Origin: Helicoverpa zea
Taxonomy: Eukaryota; Arthropoda; Insecta; Lepidoptera; Noctuidae
Direction: 5' to 3'
Length of the DNA: 64,000 nt
Assembly (NCBI RefSeq): GCF_022581195.2
Contig: NC_061452.1
Coordinates: forward strand, 8,191,501-8,255,500
In this document: positions 23,517 to 35,540 of the stretch, piece after piece
How positions within the stretch are numbered: position 1 is the stretch's first letter
Layout: the number at the start of each line of letters is the position of its first letter
Notes under the pieces: model-generated
What the model saw: the letters and a program-made list of their open reading frames with translations, nothing else
Databases searched by the model: none
What the model was told of the DNA's origin: nothing
Made by a program: the position numbers and the translations under genes

Positions 23517-25001
23517 TTTTGTAAATTAATATGTAATTATGCAATAAAAAACACAAAGAAAGTTTGTCGAGCTTTCAAAATACTAATGCAATGCATAGAT
23601 CAAAGATCAAAGATTGTATAAAAAGACATTTCAAATGACGAAAAGAGGTTTTACGTGGGTTTTACTGTGGATTTACTTAATGTCAATTTCATTATAAACT
23701 TTTTTCACCCAGAACTCATTTATCGAAGCTCATGGGCATGCCCTAGATAATTGTAACTTATCTGTACTCTAATCATAAAAATTTATTTAAATTAGTACAA
23801 AACGAAAGAAGATATAAATTGCAACAGGCCCTATAAGATTTAACATTTACTGTAGCTATTCATATTCTATGGTTAGGTGGTAACCACTAACGATCAGAAG
23901 GTGGTGGAATCAACGATGCGTAGATAGTATAACAGGCACATAGCCGCCTTTACCAAAAGCCAAGGATGCCATAAGAATTTGGGACGTAGAGGGAACAACG
24001 TCAACAACGCGTATACCTAACCGAAGTGTTACGGTGTTAATTTAATATAATTATGTATTATATCCATAGATAGTAAGCGCAGGGCGTGAACCTATTTTAA
24101 ATCTATGATTGTATCCGTAGGTACAGTTCCCTGACAAAAACAACTTTTACACAGGGATCTTATATTATAAGACATTAATTGAAAAGCCTCGTTCCGATAT
24201 GAAGTAAACGAAACGGAAAATAAGCATAACTAAGTAAGCATCAATTGTTACAATAATCTACCTATAAGATTTTTATAAGTAGTACCTACAGCGGTTCAGA
24301 CATCTATCCGTCCAATCTGTTGTCCAATTTGTAATAGTCAAACCATTGACTATATCCAGATCTAATTAGTCAGACTATAATAGCTATGTACACAATAATG
24401 AGCGAAATTAATTAATAGCAGTACCCAATCATTTATTACAACGTACCTACACGTATTAAGTTCTGATAGGTCTGTAATGCAATCCACTAATGTGATTCAA
24501 TTATTTCAAATTATATCCTAAACGAAGCCCCAGCATTAATTAGGAACGTAATTTATCTGCAAAAAATTGAATATTTAAGTAAGACCACTAGTTTATGTTT
24601 AAAGTCGTAAGTATGATATGTATTTATAAATATGTATATATGTAGCTATATGTAGTTTATCAGTTGTGTTAGCACCCATAACACAAGTTAATAAATAACT
24701 TACCATGGGGCTAACCGACCGTGTGTGAAAAAGGTGTCCCGACATTATTTATTTATTTATTTATTTTTATTTATAAAGTCCCATTTTTGATGCTTCGTCC
24801 TGATAATAAAACACAAAGTACAGTCAACGCCAAGTTTCTATTTCGAAACCGTATCCACTAACACAAATACAATAAATTAACAAGCAAAAGTAACCTAATG
24901 AAATATTACAAATGGTAAAAAGCACGAAACATAAGTAGTACCTAATTAGTTCAAAAACCATTCGTGAAAACAATAACATTTAACAATTAGTAAATATTCA
25001 G
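23517..25001. other. Intergenic between the two CFAP161-like genes
   Basis: No exon recognised. A short TTTA tandem tract lies around 24745-24775. This gap holds the 5' flank of copy A and the 3' flank of copy B. Confidence 0.5.
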
Positions 25002-27339
25002 CTAATCTTTGGTTTTGGTCTCGACATCACTGACCAAAGTGAACACATTTTCTGCGGTATATCTCCCGTGAATATCTATGTAGTTACGGCAAGTCACTCC
25101 ACACTCCTGTTAACATAGAGAGAGGTGTGGTAGAAATACATGAAGATATTACTTAAAACTGTTTCCACACTAGCAGATTTTCCGCTCGTTTTTACGGATG
25201 TATCAATTATTGTAGCTGCCGGTTTATGCGATAACAATTGAAATCAATATTTTTTCGAGCGTAATGAATCGTGAGAAAAAGAAAAATCGCACGACAAAAT
25301 CTGCTAGTTTGAAGATGATCTAACAGGAAACTTCTTGGAATGGAAAGGAATGGGGAGACACATAAGGTGCGTGGCTAACATAAGCATGTGGAACTCAGTG
25401 AACCTAAGTAGATACATTTAATGTAGATATTTGGCAATATTAGATTTAACTCACAGGCCCAAAAAATGTCTGCATCCAGTTCTGATTCATGACGCATAAA
25501 CTCTTGTCTGCGACACAGTTTTTTATGACAAGCTTGGCACCAGTCTAAAAATTATGATGAATTACATTGTTATAAATTTCTCTAAAAACCATTGATAACT
25601 CCATTTACACCCTTAATTAATATAGAAATAGCTTAGTAAAGAAAATCTAAAAAAATACCTTAACAGGGCTACCTAATCCTTCAAGCCGGTCGCATGGCAA
25701 AAGCGGCATGGTAGTGAACCGGCAGTTACTGTCTTTGGTAGTGCTCAGCCGCATCGGCATGCGGTCTGCTGGAGCGGGCGAGCTGGACGGCGAGTATCTC
25801 ACGTACAGTGGAGCTGCCTGTCAAACAAACGTTAAAACTGTTCTACTACTACGCGAAAGCAAACAAATGTACCTACACAAAGCTCACGATGCAGTTACTA
25901 CTAAGCCTCGAACCCTTCTCAAAATCATAGCTCTACTCAAATAAATTAACCTCAGGCTCTCCATAATTCTCAGCCTTCAACAGAAATTCATCACCATATT
26001 TCATTTCCTTCCCGCGAACTTGTTCATTTTTAGCACTGGAAGTAAAAGGAATTCTTTGTAAAGTAAAGAGCTTATATCATAATGAAACATAGGCGCTCCG
26101 ATGAAATGTGTTAGCTACATGTCAGAGGCAAAAGCATGTGTCTTGCCCAAAAGTTCACTTGACACGAAATTGTAACAAGATTAACATTTTAAAGTGAGAA
26201 AATTTTAAGCAGCGCTATAAAACAAACCAAAAATCGGAACATTATAGGGCAAAATTAGGCGATTCCCCATTAAGATTTCATATGTTACCTAATGATAACG
26301 AAAGTGTTCCGACAGCATGGCGTGACGATAGGCGACATGGTCATAAGACAACCATCGCATATATTCTGCACATAGTCCACCTGCCGCTCCCGCACCAGAA
26401 TCGACATGGCCAACCCGTATTGCTGCTTGCCGTTCGCCATCTTCGCTTTCGCTAACAAAATAAGGAATGGCAACTCAAATCTAACGTAACTCTGAATCAT
26501 TGTAGCGTAATGCAGTAATGGTTGTAATATTATACCTGGCATATCCGACGCGACTACTTGTACATTAAATCCATATTGAACGTAAGTACCACTTATTGCC
26601 AAAGGTCTCTGCGAAATCATGAAAATTACCTATTTATTAATGTCAAAAAAATGGTATAAGGGATATTTGTAGAAGGGTTTAAGATTTACCGTATTTTGTC
26701 TGTGTTTTGACCAGAGAACTGGTTCTCTTTCTTCCGGGCCTAATTTGCTAAATCAGCAAACAACTGCAAGTTACTTTTCTCAAGATGCTAACTACATATT
26801 TCTTCAAACTTTTTAGTTCACTAAACAACCTAGACTAGACAATAGGTTACAATAATTAGGAAACTTGTAGGTAAAATACATACTTCTCTCAGTAGATTGC
26901 TGAACAACGTTCTAGACTTTTGTAGTAATAGTTCCCGCCTGTCACGTTTTCTGAGAAATAGTTTGAATTCATACTGCAACAAAAATACATTAACATGCTG
27001 TTTAACAAGCCTAACTAGGAAATTCTATAGAGGCACCTAGGTGCTCTCCGTAATCTCGGTAACAACCGTTCAGGGTGTCTTTACCTACTTATTGTCAAAA
27101 CGATGGGTCTCAGAATGGTAGTTTTTGATGCTTTCTTGGTTGTAGATGCAAGACTAAGACGACCCACTGACCAAGACATCAACACGCCGATTACTTCTAC
27201 GCTACAGGGTCGAACTCCATAAACGATCAGCAAATTGTTAGCGACAGGTTGCTCATTCATTATTTTAGGTTTAGCTTACCTCGTTCTTTAATCTCTCCTC
27301 GCTCCAGTTTCCAATTAATACTGAATTACTGTAATTCAT
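25002..27339 (-). CDS. CFAP161-like ciliary protein, copy B (eight exons)
   Basis: Exons 27339-27280, 26973-26884, 26608-26536, 26451-26289, 26035-25951, 25817-25659, 25544-25455 and 25106-25002 join in frame to 274 aa, ending TAG. It shares the copy A landmarks: VLIGNWSEE at the N-terminus, FLRKRDRRELLLQKSR, NTFVIIS, MKYGDEFLL, and LVIKNCVADKSL. Exon 2 of copy A corresponds to exons 2 and 3 here, so introns have been gained or lost since the duplication. Splice sites are conventional except the fifth donor, GTTAAT, which is weak. Residues 24 onward, through the arginine-rich helix, match the family better than copy A. Probably an axonemal protein; the two copies are clearly diverged at the residue level. 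Confidence 0.8.
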
Positions 27340-28344
27340 AATTAAGTATTAAAATTTCATATAACCATTTAACTATGTGTAGCTGATTTCAATCATGATA
27401 ATAAACTAAGTTAAGGTAAAATTGCGTATTATTTAAAATTTCAACATGAACTTGTCATGAAAACTGATGTATGTAAAATGCAGAGAGTATATAATCACTA
27501 CGTTGTAAAATGTATCACCCAAAGTCGATGCCCAAAGTGAAGAATACTTTAACATTTGACCTTCAGGATATATTTATTTGTCTACGGTCGCGGTAATGAG
27601 AAAGATTAAAAACTTAGCCTTTTTTCAAAACGTAGCCTTTATTGACGAGTACTTCGCCACGTAGGCGATCGTAGCAATATAGCATAGAGTTTACGTAGCA
27701 AAATGCTTGCTACGCCAACTCGTTATTAGATATTATTCTCGCCAAAAGTTATTTGGCTCATTTACACATTTCGTACAAAGGCTAATTTTGATACTTATAC
27801 CAATGATGATTATAATACAATAACTAATCAATGGTGCTTCTTCACATTCAATTGTGTATTTCTAAATCAAAATTAAAATTCGTAATCATCAATCATGTCC
27901 CGGGACTTAACAAAAACATGGTCAACATCTTTGCTTAAGTAATTTTAAAGACACAAAACTTTTATTAAAGATCTAACTATTTCAAAAAATTACGTAGTTT
28001 GGAGATAAATGGAACTTGTCGGTAGATTATTGCTTTTTTTATCTTTATAAATATATTAATTTGTCAACTAAATACGTAGACAACGGGAGTTTATGGGAGG
28101 TTTTCTTAAAAAAAATCGTTTCCAAGAAAATGATAGATGGCGTTGTACCTACTACGGTGGTAAATATAGAGGTCAGTGCTACTACGTGACTGGGCTTTTG
28201 TAAGGTTAAAAAAAACATTGCGCCTAGCCCTTTAAGTAACTTGGTTCAAGAAACTCAGATTTCTAGACAAATTGTTTTTAAAAATATACGGATAATAATC
28301 TGACTGACTTCTTTTCTCCTTTTATTCCATTTTTATTCCCTACT
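27340..28344. other. Intergenic, no gene seen
   Basis: Holds the presumed promoter of CFAP161-like copy B. Around 27640-27730 a GC-rich stretch with repeated GTAGC and GCTAC words may be a small MITE, but no clean terminal repeats were found. Confidence 0.4.
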
Positions 28345-28480
28345 AGCGACTTCCTCTGAAGTCACTCTATCTTGTAAAAAAACCGCATGAAAATCGGTTG
28401 CATAGTTTTGAAGATTTAAGCCGATTTAAGCATACAAAGGGACATAGACTTGACATCGACTTTTTTATTTTATTATTTTT
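28345..28480 (-). mobile_element. Helitron-like fragment, reverse orientation
   Basis: It begins CTAGCGAC and contains CCGCATGAAAATCGGTTGC, ATAGTTTTGAAGATTTAAG and ACAAAGGGACATAGAC. These are the reverse complement of the word order in the Helitron-like end at 8399-8608. The other end is not visible. Confidence 0.5.
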
Positions 28481-28571
28481 CAATTATTTTATATAATTGT
28501 TGATTACAAGAATGTTTTGTTATACGACCTCAAAATTACATGACGGTTATTAATAAGAAATGACGTTCGGT

Positions 28572-29913
28572 GGGCCAAGCACGAATATCTAACGTATTCG
28601 AATCGACAATGTATCGAGGCCTCGATTCGAAAACGGAGTTTGTCGATAGTAGGCAGCACGAACCACATTCGAAGCACTATCGAACACTCGATTCGAATTC
28701 CAAGGTGACGTCATGCAAATGTAAATAGGGACGCGCCACAGTGAGCAAAATGAACGATTGTTGAATGAATGGTGCGTTCGAAAACTAACTCTAGTTGTTA
28801 ATATTTTTTTTACCTTTGATTAAACGTTTTATTATTATTAAATTATAATAAAAACTGAATGTAATATAAAAAAGAGACCCAAAGTTAATTATTAGACATT
28901 ATAAAATGGCATTATCTCTAGCAATATAACATAGTTACGGAGATTTTATTTTTTAAAAATGACGGGTACCGAACGCACCCACTTGACATCCGACGCGCGT
29001 AAGGGCGCCAAATTTGTTTATGTTTTGCTACACGTCCACAACAAAAGTATTTCTGTTTTTTTTTTGCTACAAATAATTAAGTGCTTTCAATATAATAAAT
29101 ATTATGAGAACCAGTCAGACGCAATATGAAATGATGGTTGAATTCATGGAAGCGTGAGTAAACAGTTTTAATAAGTTTGAGTGGCATAAACTTTAGTGTG
29201 AAGTATTTTAAGTGCAATGCTATTTCTATATTTTTAAATTCGGTTTCATTTATGTCCAGTGGGTAAATTCTATTCCTAAGTTTTGCTCTGCGCGTAATTT
29301 CTCTACAATGATTAAAAATAAACATATAAATAACATTTTTTTTTTCAAACACATTAATTCTATAGGTTCGCAAATAAATAAAATATGATTTAATTACTTA
29401 CCTTGTTTCTCGTGATTGATATCCATAATATTCTAGTTTTGCCGCTAAAAAATAATATGCGGTACTACGTTCATACAGTGGCGGTCTTTGCATTTTAAAT
29501 TATATTGAAGCTATTACTAATTGTTCCAATAACTTAACAATAATTTTATTCACAAAACCAACTCTAAACAAACATAAACACGGTTAAAACTTTATTTTTA
29601 CACTTCTCGAAACCTTTCTCACCGACTATTTTCAAGTGAATAATGTTTCGACCATACTCGATAGCCAGCCTTCGAGAGTTTACGTTACCGTACGTCAAAA
29701 GAATGTTCGTGCTGCCAAAAATCTCACAATTGTTTATAAGTTTCGAGTTTCGTTTACCATCTCGTTTCGATTTCGATACGACAGCGCGCCAAAATCATTC
29801 GTGCTGCCATGTTTTGTTTCCTTTTACGCCCGATAGGGGCGCTGTACAATTCTCATACAAATGTTACTCGATTTCGATACGAATAACTTTTCGCAAATAT
29901 TCGTGCTTGGGCT
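28572..29913. mobile_element. DNA transposon with short inverted ends and subterminal repeats
   Basis: The left end holds GGGCCAAGCACGAATAT and the right end its near-exact inverse. Subterminal words GGCAGCACGAA (left) and TTCGTGCTGCC (right, twice) repeat inside. A two-exon minus-strand ORF lies within (29077-29493). No clean target-site duplication was resolved, so the superfamily is open; PIF/Harbinger-like is possible from the GGGCC ends. Confidence 0.6.
29077..29493 (-). CDS. Unidentified two-exon ORF inside the 28572-29913 transposon
   Basis: Exon 1 is 29493-29402 (start MQRPPLYERSTAYYF, donor GTAAGT) and exon 2 is 29302-29077 (acceptor TTGTAG). Together they give about 105 aa. The RNRIYPLDINETEFKN stretch faintly recalls the N-terminal region of Harbinger-type nucleases, but no catalytic motif is present. 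It is either a truncated transposase or an unrelated small protein carried by the element. I do not recognise it with confidence. Confidence 0.35.
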
Positions 29914-29929
29914 ACTGTTCCTTCCAGTA

Positions 29930-30651
29930 ACGTACCAGTGAACGTACCAAGATAAGCGCCATCTAGGCATCAGCTAGGGAAACCACTTGCTCTCATAACA
30001 CCTTTAAACCATTTTTTTTAAGTTAAAAACATACATTTCTAAACTTCTAAACATATTCAAAATTGGCTTTACAAAAAAAAATTGAGAATTGAATAGTAAT
30101 CTGGCTATAATTTAGAAGTGGGAAAATTCCGTCTAAGAGATGTAGAAACCATAAAAATGAACAAAATATTATGTTCCAGCAAGTCATAGTTTTCTGCAGG
30201 ACAACAGTTATGCAAGCACATATTTTTCTGGCAGTTGTATCCCGTTAGATAAAAAAAAGATTTATTATTATTGTAATGTACGTGATAACACTCATGCGAT
30301 ATACCAAGCCTCATTTGCGGGGTAAACATTGACGGCGCTTTCGCTGTTCAGCTTCAGAGTTTGGAATAATCTGGAACCACCCCACTCCAAAATTCTTGAT
30401 ACACTCTAGGATACACTATTTGTTGAAATCAAAGATTTTAATTATGTGTATGAAAAAAAAAGTTGAGGAGACTTCTTGTTTATGATAGTGACGACAGTTG
30501 ACGTTTTTATTATGTCGTCAATTGTCAAAGTTGAAAGTTCATCAAAGTTCATCGACACATTATTTTTTGGCAATGAGGCAGTTTGCCATCATTTCGTTTG
30601 TATTTTAGCACACACTCGTATTAATTCGTTGTGGCCTGTTTTTGAGTGAAA
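29930..30651. other. 5' flank of the CRTAP-like gene
   Basis: No repeats or exons recognised. The last 100 bases before the start codon are a plausible 5' UTR. A T-rich region at 30000-30040 has no gene content. Confidence 0.4.
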
Positions 30652-31782
30652 ATGGCATCGCTCAAGGTTTATTTAATTATTATATCAGTTTTTATGTGCG
30701 GAATACAAATTGGTGATTGTATCACACCAACTTCACTGGATAAAACTTTTCAAAAAGGTATAAAAGCTTACTCGGACGAAAGATGGTCCTTGTGCATTGA
30801 AAAATTTGAAGAAGCTTTACATTTGTATAAACTATACAAGTCTGTTGTAATAAACTGTAGAATTAAGTGTAACTCACAAGTTTATGAATCTCAAGTTAAA
30901 GAAGATATCGATGATCTAAGAATATTCGAAATGTATTTCAATAAGCGTGACTGTTTAAATAGATGTCAAGATAAAGAGTTTGCTAATATGAACCTGAATA
31001 AAACACTTGATGAGTCTACTCTTCATGATATGCAGTCCAAGAAACCTTATGAGTATCTACATGTATGCTATTTCCAACAACGCATGTTTCAAAAAGCTGT
31101 CTCAGCTGCATACACATACCTGGTTGCCAATCCCAATGATGAAACAATGAAAAACAATGTAAAATACTACATAGAGCAGCCAGAAGTGGACATGAATGAC
31201 ATAATTGATATGGAGAGTGAAGACTATGTAATAATGTATAACTTGGGTAAGAAATCATACAATCAAGAAAATTGGGGTGAAACTGCAGCAAACATGGAAG
31301 AAGTCTTAAAAGGTTACTTTGCATCAGAAAACAATTGTCGGGCAGAATGTGAAAGGCAGCCCGGACAAGAGTGGTCCGCAGAATTTGTCATTACCATGTC
31401 AAATAATATGGCATCTCTCTTACATTGCCGACAACAATGCCAAGACAAGCTTAGACCTCTCAATTATAATTCTGGAGTGGAGTTCATTGCTGATGTGCTT
31501 AATTATTTGCAAGTGGCCTATTATCATCTTGAGAAACTGAATGATGCTGCTCAGGCTGTTGCAAGCTATTTGGCCTTGATGCCTGAAGATGAAGATATGC
31601 TTGAGAATATAAAATTTTATAGTAAACAAGTTGACAAAAAAGCTTTTTTGCAGAGATCTGAAGTAGTTCATTACTTGAAACGTGATACTTACGAAAAGAA
31701 TATACTGATCTTTTTTCACCAAGGACATAAGCATGACATTGATTTTGACTCCATTCTTAACTCTTATAATTTTTTGAAGTAG
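30652..31782 (+). CDS. CRTAP/SC65-like leprecan-family ER protein, single exon
   Basis: 376 aa from ATG at 30652 (context GAAAATGGC; the codon six bases upstream is GTG). Residues 1-23 form a signal peptide ending at GDC. The mature protein has two TPR-like halves, each opening with a helix such as FQKGIKAYSDERW or YNLGKKSYNQENW. It carries four C-x3-C pairs (CRIKC, CLNRC, CRAEC, CRQQC), the hallmark of the leprecan N-terminal domain. There is no 2-oxoglutarate dioxygenase domain, so like vertebrate CRTAP and SC65 it is the non-catalytic type. Those proteins assist prolyl 3-hydroxylation and folding of collagen in the endoplasmic reticulum. No KDEL-type tail is seen (it ends NFLK). The lack of introns could mean retrocopy origin, although the frame is intact. 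Confidence 0.85.
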   Translation: MASLKVYLIIISVFMCGIQIGDCITPTSLDKTFQKGIKAYSDERWSLCIEKFEEALHLYKLYKSVVINCRIKCNSQVYESQVKEDIDDLRIFEMYFNKRDCLNRCQDKEFANMNLNKTLDESTLHDMQSKKPYEYLHVCYFQQRMFQKAVSAAYTYLVANPNDETMKNNVKYYIEQPEVDMNDIIDMESEDYVIMYNLGKKSYNQENWGETAANMEEVLKGYFASENNCRAECERQPGQEWSAEFVITMSNNMASLLHCRQQCQDKLRPLNYNSGVEFIADVLNYLQVAYYHLEKLNDAAQAVASYLALMPEDEDMLENIKFYSKQVDKKAFLQRSEVVHYLKRDTYEKNILIFFHQGHKHDIDFDSILNSYNFLK

Positions 31783-32441
31783 TCTAAAACATGCTGCTTC
31801 CATATTTGGTGCTATTGATTGATACAGTCTGTATTCAGTCTAATTTGATGTTCCTAATCTTAAAAATAACAAGTAAGAAGTAGTATATTACATAGATATA
31901 TTTTTTTACCTTTTTTGCATTTTTATAAAAACATTAAAAAACTAAATTAAAGTTACAGCTTGTCTAAGGTGGAATGGTGCCATTTTAGCTTAGATAAGCT
32001 TAATATTATGTACATGTCTATATAAGTAACGAATGCCTAGTTAGTAAGTAAGGATAAACTAAAAGTGCCATAATTAATAACTTTGTAAGACCAAAGAAAC
32101 TGCCTATTAAATTTTTCTATGCATATTTTAAAATCTGGTTTCTTTCTCTACCAACACCTGTGTACATCAGTATATTATTTGCTATTTATCAATTAATCTT
32201 GAAAGCCATTGGTTTTGTCTGTGTTAAATCTTTCTTTTCACGCACTGAAGAGGTGTTAAATTGACCTCACATTGGGCACGAGTGTCCTTCAGGAGCCGCG
32301 AGCGCGCTGCGTGAGCGTCGCAATCGCACCGCTCGCTCGCTGGACACGGCGCCAAAATGCCTAATGTGGGGGAGGTCTTCAGTACTAAACACAGATTATT
32401 ATGTGTAGCAGCTAGTACTAAAAGGTTGTGCCCAAGATTTT
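31783..32441. other. 3' flank of the CRTAP-like gene
   Basis: AT-rich, probably the 3' UTR. An ATTAAA variant polyadenylation signal lies near 32107. From 32270 to 32370 a GC-rich stretch precedes the hAT insertion. No exon recognised. Confidence 0.4.
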
Positions 32442-32754
32442 GAAGTGTACAGTGGCGGCCCTAGGGGTGTGCGAACTGTGCCATCGCACAGGGCCTCGCG
32501 CTTGGGGGGGCCTCGCGCTACAACCCACACTAATATAAAAAAATATAATGTGCATATACATCTGGTCCAAGAAAAAAAATTGCATTTTTTCTTTATTTCT
32601 AATTCATTCTGCGTTTACTTTTTAAGTCCTCAATTTAACAAAAACTTGAAACACCAAAGTAACAAAAACAACTGGCTCTCGGTCCAGTCACGGATTCTTT
32701 TATTTTTGCTTAATTCCGAGTTTAATTTGAGAGTCCTTAAACAAACTATTTAAA

Positions 32755-34515
32755 AAAATTCGCGCTCGCTACGCTCGCGGTTGTTCACTTGACAGTACCA
32801 GACCTTTTCTTCTAACTTGATTAGACTACTTTTATGTCCCAAAACTCAAAAATTTTCGCGCTCACTACGCTCGCGACTTCACCCTGCAGCGTATTTACAG
32901 TATATACATGGCTAGTACGCAAGCGTGTGAAACTAGTCGCGAATAGATTGGAATTCACTTTTTATACATAGTCTTCCGATGTATACAGCAGCAGTACGCA
33001 AATACTCGCATATATTTTGTAGTGGCCAAAGTAACTTGCTTTGTTCCATAATATACAGTGCTAGTCCGCATGCAAACTATATAATCGTGTATACATTGGA
33101 ATAGGCGCGAAAAACTTTACGATTCCAATCTATTCGCGAGCAGTTGCATGCTCGCCATTTTGATTAAAACACGACCTAGCATTTAATGTTAATTTAAATA
33201 TTAATAATGCTCGTTCAATTAAAAAACATTGTATTAAAAATTGAAGTTAGTGACGAAAACGAATCGCTGCAAAACCGACTCCACGTAGTCTTGTCTGCCC
33301 TACCCCTAGAGTGCAATTCAAAACCGCGTAGGCGCGGAGGGGCGAGGCGGCCTGCGAGCTGAAGCGCAGGTAGTTTTACCGCCCGCCGACGTGGCTAAGG
33401 CTGGCCGGCAGAGCCGGCCAGCAAGCCGAAGCTGCGGTGGTGAGCGTGAAAACCATCTGCGACGATAAGCTCGCATGGGACCGCCGGAGCCCCGCAGCAC
33501 CGGAGCCGTGACAGAAGCTATGCTTGCTGCATGTTGCTTGCTTACATTTTAAACGTACTGAGTTGAAAAATTAGAAGCTAATTAAATATATTTTATGATG
33601 TCATTTAATAGTATTTTAGAAGTTTACTGTTAGAATGCCTGCTACAAAAGATGCTAAAAAATAACCATCATGCTGAGTTGTATTTAGAGTGGTTTACTTA
33701 GAAGATAACTATAGTGGCTAAGATAGTATTATTTAGATGCTCTTTAATTGTGGCTGACTTAATAATTTAGAAGGCAACATACATTTTTGTTTAATTAGCA
33801 TTTTTAATAAACAAACTCAGATTCAAAGCCATTTTTATTTAATGCTTTACCCAATATAAATTTTGTATAGTTAAATATGACCGTGTATAAATTGGAATGA
33901 TGCATGTGCACGTCTAAGCTACGAATTATACGCGAGCAGTACGCAAAATTCGTGTATACTTTGAAATCACAAATTAAAAAACAGCATTACAAAATATCAG
34001 CGAGCAGTTTCCTATGGATGCGTTTTGGCTATGTAGGTACACTCTGTAAATACGCCACCCTGCACTGTTGTTTATTATACAACTTTAGGTGGTTTAGTGA
34101 CCCAAAGCTCAAAAATTTTTGCGGTCGCTATGCTCGCGGGCGGGCAGTAGCGGCGTAAGGGCGGAGGGGGCGGTCCGGCTGTCACCCATCTCTTTCTTGT
34201 TTATTTTTGTTTTTATATGATTACTTAAATTAACTCCTCAAAGTTTAAAAAAAAAACCGCTAGCTTTCGCTCGCGGTTTTTTCATAATTTCTCATTTATT
34301 CTGCGCTTACTCTTTGAGTCCTCAAGCTAATAAAAAGTTAAAGCACCGAACTTTCCACGGGTTTTTTTCAAACTTGTTTGAGTATTTTTGTGTTCCAAGA
34401 CTCAAAAATTTTGCGGTCGCTGCGCTCGCGCTTTTCAGTAACTTTTTTCTTAAATCTTTAGGTATCATTGCGTCCCAAAATATGTATTTTCGCGCTCGCT
34501 ACGCTCGCGCCTTTT
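32755..34515. repeat. Array of CG-rich quasi-palindromic motifs
   Basis: The motif CGCGCTCGCTACGCTCGCG and close variants occur near 32761, 32856, 34120, 34257, 34410 and 34490. Most are preceded by a phrase like CCAAAACTCAAAAATTT. Further copies occur in inverse orientation near 34958 and 35236, and in other hAT-like elements near 38905, 58794 and 58957. The copies look like a decayed tandem repeat. They lie in non-coding parts of hAT-type elements. At 34147 the word CAGTAGCGGCGTAAGG matches the end of the MITE at 58115, so another element end is buried here. Confidence 0.7.
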
Positions 34516-35540
34516 ATCTTTACCTACGGCGGCCTCTTTTAAATTCGTTTTGGTACTTTAGATCAGCGGTTCCCGAATTCTTTTGGCTTCGGAACCCTTT
34601 TCGTTTCACCATTTTTCGGCGGAACCTTAGCTTAAGTAAGAAGTAAACTAAAGACGTAAATACACTTAGATACGGCTCGTGGCGTGTGGTAGCGCACCAA
34701 ATGGTTATATGGTTAGAGACATATTCAGTATACTCAGGCGTAGCATGGCTATCTGTCGCACGAGCCGGAAAACAATTTAGCCGCCCTTGACTTTGTGTAT
34801 TATGTGAATAGTTTTCAGTTTGAAGACTGACAAAGTAAACGCAAAAAGAAATAGATTGGGTTTGTACAGGTGCGAGGCGAGCGAGTGCGATTTTTTTAAC
34901 TAAAAGAAGAAGTTCCAAGCACCCGCTAGCATTGAAAGACATTCAGCGGTAGCCGGCATCGCGAGCGCAGCGAGCGCGAATTTTTTTTACTTTTAGTACC
35001 TACACAAAATAAACAAAACGACTGTGAATTAATAAGGTCTCAAAAAGTACATTATCCACACAAAAAAAGCAAATGCAAATGAAAAAGAAGCAGCTAGCGA
35101 AGAAAGCGCTATTGCTTTTTCTGAACCAGAGGAATAAAAAATAAACATCAAAGGAAACCTCGACGGAAGAGCGCAAAATTTTTTCGTTGTTGGATACCTA
35201 AGCAATTAAACGAACATAAAAGCGTCCTACATGGAGTCGCGAGCGAAGCGAGCGCGAAATTTTCGGATTCGCGGAGGTGCAAAAATTGGAAATAATGTCA
35301 CAAATTCATGTTAAAAATAGCTACTGGAAATGCCTTGTCATTTCACGTCCTGTCAAATGTACAGCTTGGCAAAAAAGAGTCTGACGCGGTGACAGTTGGA
35401 ACTAAAAATCGATGATTGTGGCAACATTGCTTCACTTGTCAACTGCTAGTACATTCTGTGTCAACCAGTGTCAACAGAGTGCGTTTATTCCTAATTATTT
35501 AGAAAAATAACAACTTTCATTGCATATTATACGATTTAAA

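Noticed and set aside
33318..33500. Arginine- and proline-rich ORF in a GC-rich patch of hAT-like element 1
   Set aside because: Low-complexity translation of GC-rich transposon sequence without conserved features.
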